NCBI GenBank assembly: GCA_023653785.1
Contig: JAMKCH010051521.1
Coordinates: 1-64,000 of the forward strand
Direction: 5' to 3'
Origin: Ophioderma brevispina
Lineage: Eukaryota; Echinodermata; Ophiuroidea; Amphilepidida; Ophiodermatidae
DNA: 64,000 nt
The notes beneath the pieces were generated by a model, which was not told the origin of the DNA, made no database searches, and was given only the letters and a program-made list of their open reading frames with translations. Positions 45,106 to 55,830 of this stretch are shown here, piece after piece; positions within the stretch are counted from its first letter, which is position 1, and each line of letters starts with the position of its first letter. The position numbers were made by a program, and so were the translations under genes.

Positions 45106-45395
45106 CATAGGGTGTATTGAGTCAATCCCACAATGCACTAGTTTGGGAAATTTCACCTCAATAGGGTCATGTGATCCCTCCAAAATCCTATTCTTAACAC
45201 ATAAAAACCCTGACTTTTACACTCATTTTTGCCCCAAAGTGTTAGTACTTAGGGAAGTTTTAGCATGATCATGTAATGTTTTGTGGTCCTCTAGCTTCTA
45301 GTACACTTTTTATCCCTAAGTACTGACATGAGTTTTGTACAGTACAGTATAGACAAATTGCAATGCATTATGGGATTGGTTCAAAACACCCTCTG
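45106..45395. mobile_element. Mutator-like MITE, copy 1, with 9-bp TSD
   Basis: 290 bp. The left end is CATAGGGTGTATTGAGTCAA then TCCCACAATGCA; the right end read in reverse is CAGAGGGTGTTTTGAACCAA then TCCCATAATGCA. It is flanked by the exact 9-bp repeat GGTTTACAC (45097-45105 and 45396-45404). It is a near-identical sibling of 46627-46918. Nine-base duplications are typical of Mutator-like transposases, so a non-autonomous MULE is the best guess. The frame 44987-45268 runs across it and is not a gene. Confidence 0.9.
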
Positions 45396-46626
45396 GGTTT
45401 ACACCATGATTAAGAATCTGGCTGTGTGCATAATTATCCTGTATTGTTTTCTCTCTAGGTTGTAAGCTGTTCATGTCAAGTTGTGCTGAATGTAAGTGTG
45501 ACAATAACTAGTATTTATTCAGTTAGTCAATACACAATCAAATAAATACAGAGTCAAGTCAATACACCATCAGTTGAGTCTGTTCACCATACATTCGAAG
45601 GTCCAAATGCGATTTTAGCATTTCGTTTGTTTGTGTATGAGCATAAAGTCTAAAGTGGTGCCAGTAACAAAAAGCAAAAAAATTTTGTTTATGTGAATTT
45701 CTTCAAAATGACAAAAATTGGTCACAATTAATAGAATCTGTTTATTTAAATTATTTATTAAAGAGTGATACAAAAATGTAAAGGTATATGAGCAAGGTTG
45801 ATGATGTCACAATGTGACTAAAAAAATATTGTTTACCCACCTGAGAATCTGAGATCTGCTCGTGCACTCCCTATCTGCACTGTACTGCCTATCTGCACTG
45901 TACTCCCAATCTGAAGTGATGGGTATGTGCCCGAGGTGAAAAGTAGAGCTTTCAGCTAAAATGTACCAAAAAAACAGGGTGTTATTCAGTAGGTCAAATA
46001 GGAAATACCTCCCTGCCAGAGTTTAAATTGCCATGAAATTATAAAATTAATGCCATGAAATTATCAAATTGTTAAAAATGTGCACAGAGCATGCAGAAAT
46101 TTTGAATTTGGGTGTTAAAATCCTTTACAAAAAGTAGATACTTCTATGCAAACTTATGAAAAAAGTGGGTAGCAGGAAAGAAGAAAATGGGGATGATTGA
46201 GTATCTGAAGATTTTAAAAGGGGTCATTGGGGGATAGGTAGGACAGCAGCACAAAGCCGGTTTGAAAAAGAGGGTCTATCCCAAGGCATATTCTGCATAA
46301 CCATAGTGGAAGTGCCCCCACCTTTGTACTTCAGTGTTTGTTGTAACTCTTTGGAGACATGATGTGCAGTAATAAAAACTATTTGTGTGAACTGCACATG
46401 CGTACATGTAATCCCAAAAGTGCATTGTTTTGGAGGGGGAAGTGTGTATAGTAATATGTTAAAGGAATTTCGATATACACTAAAAACACTTCACGATGTA
46501 TTGCGGCAAGTGTTTACTGTTCACTGTCACACCAAATGATGGAAAAGTCAGCGTTGTTGCTTATAATGTGTGAATGGTTGCAGTTAAAAAAAAGGTCATG
46601 TGTGAGCTCAGCTTTTGATTAGAGTC

Positions 46627-46918
46627 CAGAGGGTGTATTGAGTCAATCCCACAATGCACCAGTTTTGGGAAATTTCACCTCAATAGGGTCATGTGATCTC
46701 ACAAAAATCCTATTCTCACCACATCAAAACCCCGACTTTTATGCTCATTTTAGCCCACAAAGCGTTAGTACATAGGGAATTTTTAGCATGATTATGAAAT
46801 GTCCTGTGGTTCTTTAACATTTGGAACACTTTTTATCCCTAAGTACTTACATGTGTTTAGTACAGTACAGTATAGGCACATTGCAATGCATTATGGGATT
46901 GATTCAAAACACCCTCTG
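46627..46918. mobile_element. Mutator-like MITE, copy 2, with 9-bp TSD
   Basis: 292 bp. The left end is CAGAGGGTGTATTGAGTCAA; the right end read in reverse is CAGAGGGTGTTTTGAATCAA. The inverted ends match over about 32 bp with three differences. It is flanked by the exact 9-bp repeat ATTAGAGTC (46618-46626 and 46919-46927). The interior matches copy 1 throughout, for example ATCCCTAAGTACT and GTACAGTACAGTATAG. Confidence 0.92.
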
Positions 46919-47689
46919 ATTAGAGTCCTGCTTTTAAAATTGTAATGATTGCAGAAGCAGAAATTAAAGGGTCACCTTGTAAAACTCTGTTTTGCTTTTC
47001 CTTTTCATATTATTAGCGAAGGAATCCTTCATCACATCAGCCGATATTTTCGTGAGGATGCACGCCAACATGTCAGCTTTTGTATCTTGGCCTGATGTTT
47101 GCAGTCAACATCACCCAGTTATGGTTACCTGATCAAAACTGGGGTTGCTTGTCTACCAACTACCTGCTGAATCTGCAGGTTGGAAAGAAGGTTATGGAAT
47201 AACAAGTGGCAACCAAGAAAGCATATCATGTGTAAGTGAAATAGCATTTGCTTGCATCTTTATTGTACAAACATATTATGCTTGTGGCAAAGTAAATGGT
47301 GTATGTTTTACGAGGGGCATTCAATAAAATTTTGTCGATATATCAATCATTTTCTGCTGCAACTCAATGCAAAGCACTGCACAGCCTGTTGGAATGAATT
47401 CAACTTTGCATTTCGGACAATGCAATTCTCTACAATGCAAAAACAAACCTAAACTTGACTATCTGTTCTAGGTTTTTATATATACATTTGATTGCCACAT
47501 GTATGGACTTGAAAGGAACTCACAAATGTTTACCATTTTTTACCTTTACCTTCAATTCATATAGGCCTGAGTTCACTCTAAGTATACTTATTTGATAGAT
47601 TTCAGACCATCAAAATCTGGGTTTCAAACACTCAGATGTGGTTTGCAGGTGAATGATATATAAATAATCTGAAGATGGAGACAAAAGAA

Positions 47690-47962
47690 GATCCTGTCCA
47701 TTTATATATTTTAAAAAGATCTATACACAGACTTTTTTGGTGAACGCTCATTTCATTTTGCTGCTTCAGCTGTTTGGAATTCACTTCCAAACAGCATTCG
47801 CCTACGACTTCAAACGTCAGCTTAAACTCAACCTTTTTCATCAAGCTTTCCATGGCTCATAGCTGTTTTGTTTGATTTGTATGTGTTGTCTGTTGTGGCA
47901 CTCTGAGTTCTCTTGAAGATTTTGTGCCTTATAAGAACTATTTATTAGTATTATTACCATAC
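47690..47962 (+). pseudogene. LINE 3' fragment (C-terminus and 3' UTR)
   Basis: The reading DFFGERSFHFAASAVWNSLP then NSIR (about 47729-47803) is the conserved GxRSFxxxAxxxWNxLP block of L2/CR1-type LINE ORF2. After a frameshift, KLNLFHQAFHGS and a stop follow. The 3' end has TCTTGAAGATTTTGTGCC and TATAAGAACTATTTATTAGT then ATTATTA, a terminus common in these LINEs. It is strongly 5'-truncated. The minus-strand frame 47632-47853 is its shadow. Confidence 0.75.
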
Positions 47963-50185
47963 TGACCCAAGTATAGTCCCATGCTCGAGTAAAAGCCCAC
48001 CCCTAAGGTTTAGAAAAAATTTCAGAAAATTCTAAAGATCTCTTTATTATCCTATGCCAAAAAAATTGGCCTGCACTAACTGCAAAATTCAGAAACCTAG
48101 TTTCTTCAAACAACAAACCTTTTAGCCTTGAATTCAAATAATATACATTTTCCAACAGCAAATTGAGATTTTTTAATTTTATATTCCATCTCAAGAATGT
48201 TTCTAATGACGTCTGGAACCTATCAAGTCTGTGAAAAACATAGTTTAAGAGTAGAACACAGCAAAGTGGCAAAGATTCAGCAGAAGACCCTGTTTCTGGT
48301 TCAACACACTCACAGCTTTCTACTTCACTCAGATGTGATTGTACAATATTTTTCACTCTTTTTCCATATTTCAGTATAAAAAAAATAAATCACTGAAAAT
48401 TATATTCATTTTCATAAATTATGGACAAAAAATAGTTTTTTTGGTGGATTTGTTTTCTGAAACTAAAAGAATATTTTTGAACAAGATCATGTGTAGGGTC
48501 AGAGGGCACCTAATGAGGGCAGCATAATTTCCCATTTCTTTCACTTGTTTTCCTTCCTGACATTTCTAAAATACAGTATTCAAATTCCCAATATTTCAAA
48601 GATAATTCACAGAAGATTTCTTAGTATGATATCCACAATACTCTGAACAAAAAATATTTCGGTTCGGAGGTCATAGAGGTCGCCAAATCAAATATGGCTG
48701 CCGCCAATATCAGATGGCAAATTGGTTCAGTTTTCGTGACTATTTTCTTTTTTTTTTGCTTAAAAACACTAAGGTTACATTATAGTCATCAATGCATGGT
48801 TAGTTATATCACAAAGGATGAAATCCACTTCAAAATGAGGGTAGAAACTATATACTATCGAAAAACTGCATGTTTCAACATGAAGTGGCGAAGTAGGCCA
48901 GGACACATTTTTGACACCGGCTTCGGGCAAGATTTGGGCAATATCCCACCCTTAAATTTCAAGGTATTTTCAGCTTTAAAAAGGTGGGACTATACTCTGG
49001 TCAGTACGGGGTATTATTTTTATATAGCTGTTTATCACATGGAGCAAAAACCACAATATTTTCTTGAAATGTACTTCCAATTTTGCAAACTTGCAAGTGT
49101 ACACATGTTGACCTTTTATAACCCCAGTGATCTTCGACCCCATTTTGTCAATCTATACAATACTACAACTTCTGCAGTTAGAGTGCTATGATCACCAAAA
49201 TGTGTTCCCATTTGCAAACTGCTATGACAGGGGACACAAGCATTCTATATGCATTTACAGACAGAAAATACCAAGTTGTGAATTTAATTCAAACTCAGCG
49301 ACTCAGTCACTAACAGTAAAAGTTACCTTGAAACTCTACACTTCTGCAATCCATAGGTTGAGCACAGTTGTGTTTTTTATGCAACTGGAGTGTGAAGGCG
49401 ACCATGAGTTTTGTTCCTCTCTTAAACTATGGCTGCTAGTCAAAATATTCCTATGGTTTGGGGGTTAGAATTAGTAGAGTAATTACTCAGTAGAAAGTCT
49501 CACAGACTTTTTGATCATGATAGCTTGTTGATTTCCATCTTTAAAATAAATTGTAATTCAAAGTTTGACCCAGAAAGTTCCTGTTAGGCCATCAGACCAG
49601 ATCTATTTAGTAGTGTGGAATGTCTTAATCAGCTTTATATGAAGTTTCCTCAAAGAAATGTACAGTGTTTGGAAAAAAAATAGTCATATTTTATAATGTA
49701 TAGAGAGCATTTGCTGTTCAATTACAGAAGCATTTCATTATTTGAGCACCATCATATTTGTGCAATTCATAGAAAATTCCAAAAGAAGCATATTTACAAA
49801 TCTCATTTATTCTGATAGTACTTTGTATTACAGTGCCCTTGTAGGTACTGTTTTGTAAATTTTGTCCATTGCACACAATGCAAATCATCTCTTATATTTT
49901 TAGAGTAATTTTAAGTAGTGGCAATTCATTTTTGACAACTGATATAAGTAGGGACATACAAGAGCTAATAAAGCTAAAAAAAATCAGAAAAAAATACATT
50001 TGCAGGAATCTTGCCAAATAGTTCTACAAAAGGTATGATTTGCATGTTATAGCACCCTCTATATGGCCATCCTCCATAGAGATACATGTAAAACTAGATT
50101 TTTAAAATCATATTTGTTCGAAAATGAAATTTTGTAAAAATTTACACAGGATGAAGTCAATGGTATAAATAATCCAAATTAGTTG
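47963..50185. other. no confident gene
   Basis: The longest frame is 48694-49191 (plus, 165 codons). It starts in an ATATGGCTGCCGCC motif like family D and shows no domain, so I regard it as repeat-derived. A TTGACC...GACCCCATTTTGTCAA stretch near 49108-49150 resembles one at 24213-24245. Confidence 0.4.
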
Positions 50186-50574
50186 TCAAAAGTGTGTTTT
50201 TTGGTCTATTCCGTTTTTTCCCATAATAAATGGGACTTTCAAACAGCTGGGCATTGTACAAAAGTAGACTACTTTCTTCCAGAGGAGATGGAATCTACAT
50301 ATGATTAGGCATACAATACTCGGGCAGTGGTTCAGATGACATAAACTTGGCAGGCTGCAAAACTGATATAGCTGCCTCCAAAACTTCAGAAAGCTGACTC
50401 TTCCAAAAATGCTGTGTGGACAACCCTTGATCTCCAACTCAGAGCACCCACTCCCCTCTCTAATTTACATAACAATGCATTCACCACCTGTCCACTGACA
50501 AAAGATTTCTTCTTGACCATGCTGTCCTTGGTGCATATGTCACTTAGCTTGTGCCAAGGACTGATGCTGGTCAA
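50186..50574 (-). pseudogene. coding-like remnant, unassigned
   Basis: One minus-strand frame reads WHKLSDICTKDSMVKKKSFV then SGQVVNALLCKLERG. After a frame change near 50400 another reads SVLQPAKFMSSEPLPEYCMP, and beyond a stop PSPLEESSLLLYNAQLFESP. Amino-acid composition and low stop density across two frames suggest decayed coding sequence, perhaps of a transposon. I do not recognise the family. Confidence 0.3.
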
Positions 50575-50739
50575 TCTCCTCCTTCTCTATACACATGATA
50601 CAGGTATGTCAAAACAATTTGAAGCATTACTTCTAATCACTTTATTGATTCTGATGTGAAGTACTCAAAGCCAAGTTTCCAAGATTGTGCACTTCAAATT
50701 TAGAATGATAGTGACTGCTTTATTTACTTTGATTGGTCA

Positions 50740-51100
50740 ATTCACTTAATACATCTTTGGTGTTGATGCAGCTTTAGTCTATCTTTGAACTGGTAAATTT
50801 TAGATGCTTTGATAGTGAGGGCAGGGCATTCCAATCAACAATAGTCTTTTTTGTGGGGGGGGGAGAAGTTATAAAAGGTCTCTGATCTTGAGCTGAGCTG
50901 TTTATATCTTGCTTGGTGGATTCTGCTTCTTCTGACTAGAGTTAAGTGTCTGCTGCGGATAAACATTTAGTCACCATTCATAATCTTAAAAGAATTCAGT
51001 CTTTGCAGCCTTCTTGTTTGAAGGGTGGTCCATTTCAGGTTTTTGACCATGGTGGAAACACTGCTGCAGCTTGTGCACAAACCTGCTGCAGATTGCTGAG
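50740..51100 (-). pseudogene. LINE ORF2 C-terminal fragment
   Basis: Across frames on the minus strand: RLNSFKIMNGD near 51000; LTLVRRSRIHQARYKQLSSR near 50940-50890; ETFYNFSPPHKKDY near 50860; and ALTIKASKIYQFKDRLKLHQ near 50815-50760. This follows the FKIMNG...FFTL...NFFSxR...WNxLP...A.S...FKxRLD pattern at the C-terminus of many LINE RT proteins. It is decayed, with several shifts. The 68-codon plus-strand frame 50946-51152 is its shadow. Confidence 0.55.
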
Positions 51101-51330
51101 CTCTTTCAAGTTAGGAAATATTTTTATCTACTTACTAATAGTAACACTTTAGATTTCCTTGTGCTTTGGCTTTCCCTTTTTCTGACAATTTCTGAAGATC
51201 TGTGATTTTATCAACTGTCTGGTTTGAGGAATGCCAACATGGCCGAACAGCTAACGTTATAATTGCTGTGCAGCTGACTCTGAAGTTTCTATTGCAATAT
51301 CTAAGTCTAAAATACTACGATTAACATTTT

Positions 51331-51402
51331 GCTTCAGAAGTGGGAATTGAACCCACTACCGTTAGCGTTTTAGATTATAAGACTAGCGACTATACATGGC
51401 AT
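51331..51402 (-). tRNA. tRNA-like sequence (pseudogene or SINE fragment)
   Basis: The minus strand has GTGGGTTCAATTCCCAC (51356-51340), a T-arm with a perfect 5-bp stem, 7-nt loop and a B-box-like GGTTCAATTCC. Upstream, TCTTATAATCTA could be an anticodon loop with TAT. An intact acceptor stem and A-box/D-arm could not be built, so a functional tRNA is unlikely. Confidence 0.3.
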
Positions 51403-52104
51403 GCCATTTAACTCAAGGTGGTAGAAGATACTTTTTTGTAATACTTAAATACATTAATGGAATAAAGTGCATACGTAGTATATATAATCTTCTTGATTAA
51501 GTTGCTTGGTGGGCCCCTAGCCACTTCTCACCACAGGGTTTTTAGCTGATTTGGTTCAGTATAGGGTGCTTGCACGGCAGGTCAATAGGTTATTTTGGCC
51601 AGACCTGCCTCCAGAACAACCCTAGTCCTAGTAACTAGGACATTCGAATCCATTTATCATTAGCACTGGGCATTATCGAACAGCTGATTCTCATGTCCTA
51701 GTTCGTTGTACTAAAGTGACATACGGTATTTAAGGAACACAAACTTTGCAAGGGTTTAGAGACCAAAATACCGCCAATACGCACTCAACGTGCATTCATG
51801 TGAATTCTTGCTATGCTTACATTACTGTACATACCATTTGTTTTGCAATTTTATATCACAAAGTGTTAATTCAAGAAGAAATAGGAGGGAACGATTTCCC
51901 GACCAGCAGAGTTAAAGTCCAGAACGAAACAGGAAATATGAAATTACGAGGTTAAAGGTGGTACACACGGTAAACAAACCACACCACCGATGAACAAAAT
52001 CCGTTTCCAACACATATTCAGACGCTGCCGGCCAAGCCCATACAAAAAAGTAATTAGGCGGTTATATGTGGGTAAGTAGTTATGCGTGCCTAAACCTATA
52101 ATAA
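51403..52104. other. no gene; small palindromes
   Basis: GTCCTAGTAACTAGGAC (near 51626-51642) and GGCAGGTC...GACCTGCC (near 51578-51609) are short inverted repeats that may mark a degraded foldback element. Open frames here are short. Confidence 0.35.
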
Positions 52105-52270
52105 AAACAACAATGCGACAGGACACCCTTTACTGCAGGACCAATCTTCTCCTGGTTCGGGGAGTGTCTTTGTCTCGCTGCAGGATAGGTGAAACCATCT
52201 GCCTTTTGGACATTTGTCAAGCCCAGAACATTCAAGTAGTTTTTTGTTTGTTTTTGTTTGGAAAATAATA
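52105..52270 (-). CDS. PHD-finger-like exon of a multi-exon candidate
   Basis: The minus strand reads LLECSGLDKCPKGRWFHLSC, then about ten residues later DWSCSKGC. The spacing and the RWFHLxC...WxC..C pattern fit the second half of a PHD zinc finger, a chromatin-reader fold that binds histone tails. The first Cys pairs, normally just upstream, are not visible; they would lie in another exon or are lost. No convincing acceptor was found close upstream. The frame ends soon after the last Cys (PVALLFLL, stop), so this would be a terminal exon or a truncated pseudogene. Confidence 0.5.
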
Positions 52271-52343
52271 AAACGAAAAAAAAGATAACTGTACTGTATT
52301 ATATAAAACCAAAAATGTAACAATTAAAAACTGCAATTATGCT

Positions 52344-52690
52344 TTTAAAGGTGCAACGAGAGATCAATTCATATTTTCTGTGATTTGTAGTGATTTCATA
52401 TAGATTAGACATGCAATACATTCAACTAGCTCTTATTTGGCTACATAATCTTTAAAATAATAACAAAAGGGATTTGTATATGGTTATATTTCATAGATAC
52501 CATAGGTCGAATTTCATATTTGTTTCCTATATAGAAAATTTTTAAAAATTAATTTTTGTGCCAAAAGAAGTTCTCATCTTAATCCTTTCGATGGGGATAT
52601 TTTTTGATAGAACGCGTACACAAGTGCAAAATCAGATTCTCATTTTTGGGACACCTGTTTTTTTGGAAATGTTCTTGTTGCACCCTTGAA
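52344..52690. mobile_element. MITE family A, copy 3 (intronic)
   Basis: The left end is TTTTAAAGGTGCAACGAGAG; the right end read in reverse is TTCAAGGGTGCAACAAGAAC. The interior (GGGATTTGTATATGGTTATA, AATCCTTTCGATGGGGATAT) matches copies 1 and 2. 347 bp. It lies between exon candidates 52709-52914 and 52105-52270, within the putative intron. Confidence 0.85.
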
Positions 52691-52708
52691 TGAAAACAAT
52701 GTTATACC

Positions 52709-52914
52709 TTTTCCACAACATCTGGTTGACCAAATTTGGGCATTTAATGGTGGTATTGTTCTTCATGTCAACAAAATAGTTGGCAGATTTCATTAATGTT
52801 ATCCGATGCCATGATACAGAATTGGTATCACTATCTGAAGCCAACGGACAATCCTTCAGTTTGGTATTCATGCTTCCTATCCCCTCACTTTCATTGCAGC
52901 CATCAAAAGGATCC
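52709..52914 (-). CDS. exon candidate of the PHD-containing gene
   Basis: The acceptor is CTCGACTGAG before 52914; the donor is AAAAG followed by GTATAAC at 52708. The frame is open throughout: DPFDGCNESEGIGSMNTKLK, then CPLASDSDTNSVSWHRITLM and NNTTIKCPNLVNQMLWKR. About 68 residues, hydrophilic with three Cys. No domain recognised. It is the best-supported exon of this locus because one uninterrupted frame runs between two usable splice sites. Confidence 0.48.
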
Positions 52915-52994
52915 CTCAGTCGAGAAGTTCAATAAGTCGTTAGCCTGTAAGAAACGTGTATGTGTGTATATATAAATTCATATTTTTGAGCTAC

Positions 52995-53159
52995 AAGCGT
53001 CAACATTGAAATGATTTTGGAATTTGTAAATCTATCATTCATGCAAACACAATTGCCACATCCCTTGGCACACCTCATGTTCAACTTGGTTTCGTATATG
53101 CCACATTGATCCGGCAACTCCTTTTTGCTGCTTGGGTCACCCAATTCTTTAAATGTTTG
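52995..53159 (-). CDS. exon candidate of the PHD-containing gene
   Basis: The acceptor is TTTTAATATGGACAG before 53159. The frame reads KELGDPSSKKELPDQCGIYE, then MRCAKGCGNCVCMNDRF and SKIISMLT. The closely spaced Cys (CAKGCGNCVC) suggests a small metal-binding segment. The 3' limit at a GTAGCTC donor is weak. Domain unassigned. Confidence 0.42.
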
Positions 53160-53261
53160 CTGTCCATATTAAAACATTAAACACTCAATTTAATATTTTT
53201 TGCAATTGAAAATTTAATTTTTTAGGTTTTTTCTTTTTTTAAAATTGAAATTTAATACTAA

Positions 53262-53505
53262 CCTTTAACAATATGTTCTTGTGAAGTTCTGAGATGCTGG
53301 TTCCAGCCCATCTAGTTTCCATGTTTGGATCTTGACTGGTCCCCATGGCAATTTGGGCAGTGATCATTTTTTCTACCGAAGCCTGATCTCCAGTGCCAGG
53401 AAGTTCGTGCCTTCCATCTGGTTTACTGGGGCACTATTTGGCAAGGACATGATTCTCGTGACCCTTTGCAGAACTGGGGTTCTCGTTGATCACGCCGAGG
53501 TGCAT
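53262..53505 (-). CDS. exon candidate of the PHD-containing gene (one frameshift)
   Basis: The acceptor is TTTTCAAGCAG before 53505; the donor is AAAG followed by GTTAGT at 53261. The first half in one frame gives VTRIMSLPNSAPVNQMEGTN then FLALEIRLR. A shift then gives KMITAQIAMGTSQDPNMETR and WAGTSISELHKNILLK up to the donor. A single indel would join them. The order 53505 to 52105 on the minus strand suggests one gene of at least four exons. The plus-strand frame 53332-53541 is a shadow. Confidence 0.42.
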
Positions 53506-53549
53506 CTGCTTGAAAATAACCCAAACCCCAAATTAAACTAGTAAAACAA

Positions 53550-54925
53550 AGGATTTTTTAGTTCAAAATTAAAAGTCCGTCAGGACCATCATTTGAAGAC
53601 AGGTTCACAAAACAAAATTGTTGCAACTTCAATTCCTAGTAATAAATATATCGGCTTAAGTGCAAAAGATGGCACAACATGAAATTAAATATGTGTTAAC
53701 GTTTCATCTGGACCCACTTTGGTCATTGAATAATCAAATTTTTGGATTTCTTGAATTCTAGGAAATGATCGATGACTGTACCAACTTTGTTTTTCTTTGG
53801 CCGATTGTGCTGAGAAAGGGTGTGGTATGTGATTAACACGCTGTTTCAAGCATGGGAAGTTCTCTACTAAAATACGCGCACACGAATCGTCATGCGCTCA
53901 TGCAGTTTTTTCCATGTTGCCGGTGTTTGGTATACTCGGTTAGATCTATCTCATGGGCCTGTTAATGTGGTGCTGATGGCATACTGTGCGATTTTCCTTG
54001 AATTCGGTTTATCTGCGCTTAAAACGATTGCCCCTTGTTTACGTTCACTCTGTTATGAGGTTGGTCTGTTTTCTCTTTCCCCTGATGTAAAGCTGCCAGT
54101 TGTCCCATACTAACCCATTTCCTGGTGATTTCTGAAATGGAAGTACTCAAAACTTTTGGTCATTTATTACTTAAAAATCATACAAATAACTACCTCTTCC
54201 ACATTTGTTCTGGGAATGTGAGTCATTGCTAAATTCTAGAAGATGCCAGCTGAAGCTGGTTATAACCAATTAAATATGAGATGTTTTATTAGGTATCTTA
54301 GAGGTTGAGTTTACCAAATGTAACTTTCTTATCCTCTATGCCAAGTAGTTTATATGGATTTCAAGAGATTTGGAATCCAATTTTGATTTTTTATCAATGG
54401 CTAAAACCTGTAAAGATATTGAAAGAATGTATAGCAGCAAAGAACAATCTTCAAAGTTGTGGCAGCGATTGGCATAGATTAATCTTACAAGACGGAAGAT
54501 TGGGTTTCTCTGTTAGCGGTATAGCCAGCTAACATTGTGGTTACTAAGTTTCTTCTTTCTGGCAACCGCTCCTTTTCCGAGGGAGCCACTCACATACATT
54601 TGAAGTGAACACATGTGTAGGCTGGCACTTTTCGAACTAGGGTAAAATCATGACAGCTAGTGCACATCAAAACATAATGGTCCTTTTGGGTGAGAGCCAA
54701 ATTGAACAAAAAGGGTTGTTGTGGGTGACAATTTTGCTATATTTATTGAACACTGGGGTCCTTGATTGAAAAAATAGGAGTGCCCCCGAGCATGACTCCT
54801 TTAATGCTACCAGTGCTATCAGTGCTGACACATGGGCCGATTTTCAGCCAAATTTGTATTCAGAAAACAACTGACCCATGCGCATATGGGGTGTTTACAG
54901 TTTTGGATCAATGGTCATTTATGCC
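53550..54925. other. no recognised feature
   Basis: AT-rich DNA. The plus-strand frames 53892-54113 and 54305-54532 show no domain. Confidence 0.4.
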
Positions 54926-55496
54926 ACTTAAAGGGGCATTCTCTGAAATTGATTAATGCCTTCTCCAACAAATCAAGACATCATCTACCGATTCGCTCTC
55001 AAGATCGGCCAGTACATGCTGCATACGGGCTGTCACAGATAGGCCCAAATGCTACAATTATCAATTAGGGGCATTCCTTGAAATCTCTGAATTCCTCTTT
55101 CTCCTGCAAATTAAAGGTATCATCACACGATTCGTTCACATGATCCCCTGGTATAGAGGTTGCATTTGGGGTGTTTCCCAGATTAGGAATCAAATGCCAC
55201 AATGACCAATTGGGGCATTCCTTGAAAATCTATGATTTTTTTTATTTTTCTCTTGGAAATTAAAGGCTATCATCACGATTCGCTCACAGGATACCCTGGT
55301 AAGGGCTTCATCAAATGGGCTGTTCACAGTTTTTGGTGGCCAAAATGCCACATTATCAATTAGGGGTATTCCTTGAAGAATCTCTGAATTCCTCCTTCTG
55401 CAATTAAAGGCTATCATCATAGATATTTCTTACAGGAAGCCCCCTGGTAAGGGGCTTATATGATCTGTTTCACTGCAGATTGGACCAAATGGCCAG

Positions 55497-55573
<77 letters not shown>

Positions 55574-55579
55574 AAAAAG

Positions 55580-55630
<51 letters not shown>

Positions 55631-55643
55631 AAAAAAAAATAAG

Positions 55644-55697
<54 letters not shown>

Positions 55698-55830
55698 AAA
55701 AAAAAAAACAATAAACAATTAAAGGGGCATTCCTCTTCGAAAATCTATGGAGTATTCTTCTCACAGAGTTGGCCCAATACTACATTGCTGATATTAAAGG
55801 TGTATTCTTGAATTCCTTTTATAAATTTAA
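54926..55830. repeat. tandem array, about 140-150 bp unit, interrupted by poly-A
   Basis: Units begin with (TTAAAGGGGCATTCC)-like sequence near 54927, 55066, 55209, 55359 and 55719. Each continues with TGAAATCTCTGAATTCCT, TTAAAGGCTATCATCA, GATTCGCTCACAGGAT and GGGCTGT.CACAG, then GGCCCAAATGCCACAATTAT. The fourth and fifth units are separated by the A-rich tract at 55497-55708. Confidence 0.85.
55497..55708. repeat. 212-bp A-rich tract
   Basis: Nearly pure A, broken only by a few bases (ACAAAAAGTGTTTTTTAAA near 55571-55590, GGG near 55628, single T and G). The opposite-strand frames here, poly-Lys and poly-Phe, are artefacts. Such length suggests a retrotransposed tail, repeat expansion or a sequencing/assembly error. 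Confidence 0.95.

Noticed and set aside
45109..45268. Plus-strand frame across 44987-45268 as a gene
   Set aside because: Most of it lies inside the Mutator-like MITE.
47019..47231. Exon following the 43490-43562 candidate
   Set aside because: The acceptor and a GTAAGTG donor look good, but each frame holds a stop and none joins cleanly in phase with the earlier exon.
48694..49191. 165-codon plus-strand frame
   Set aside because: No domain or splice context. It begins in a GGCTGCCGCC motif like repeat family D and its composition follows local AT-rich DNA.
55456..55764. Poly-Lys (plus) and poly-Phe (minus) frames
   Set aside because: Direct translations of the A-rich tract.
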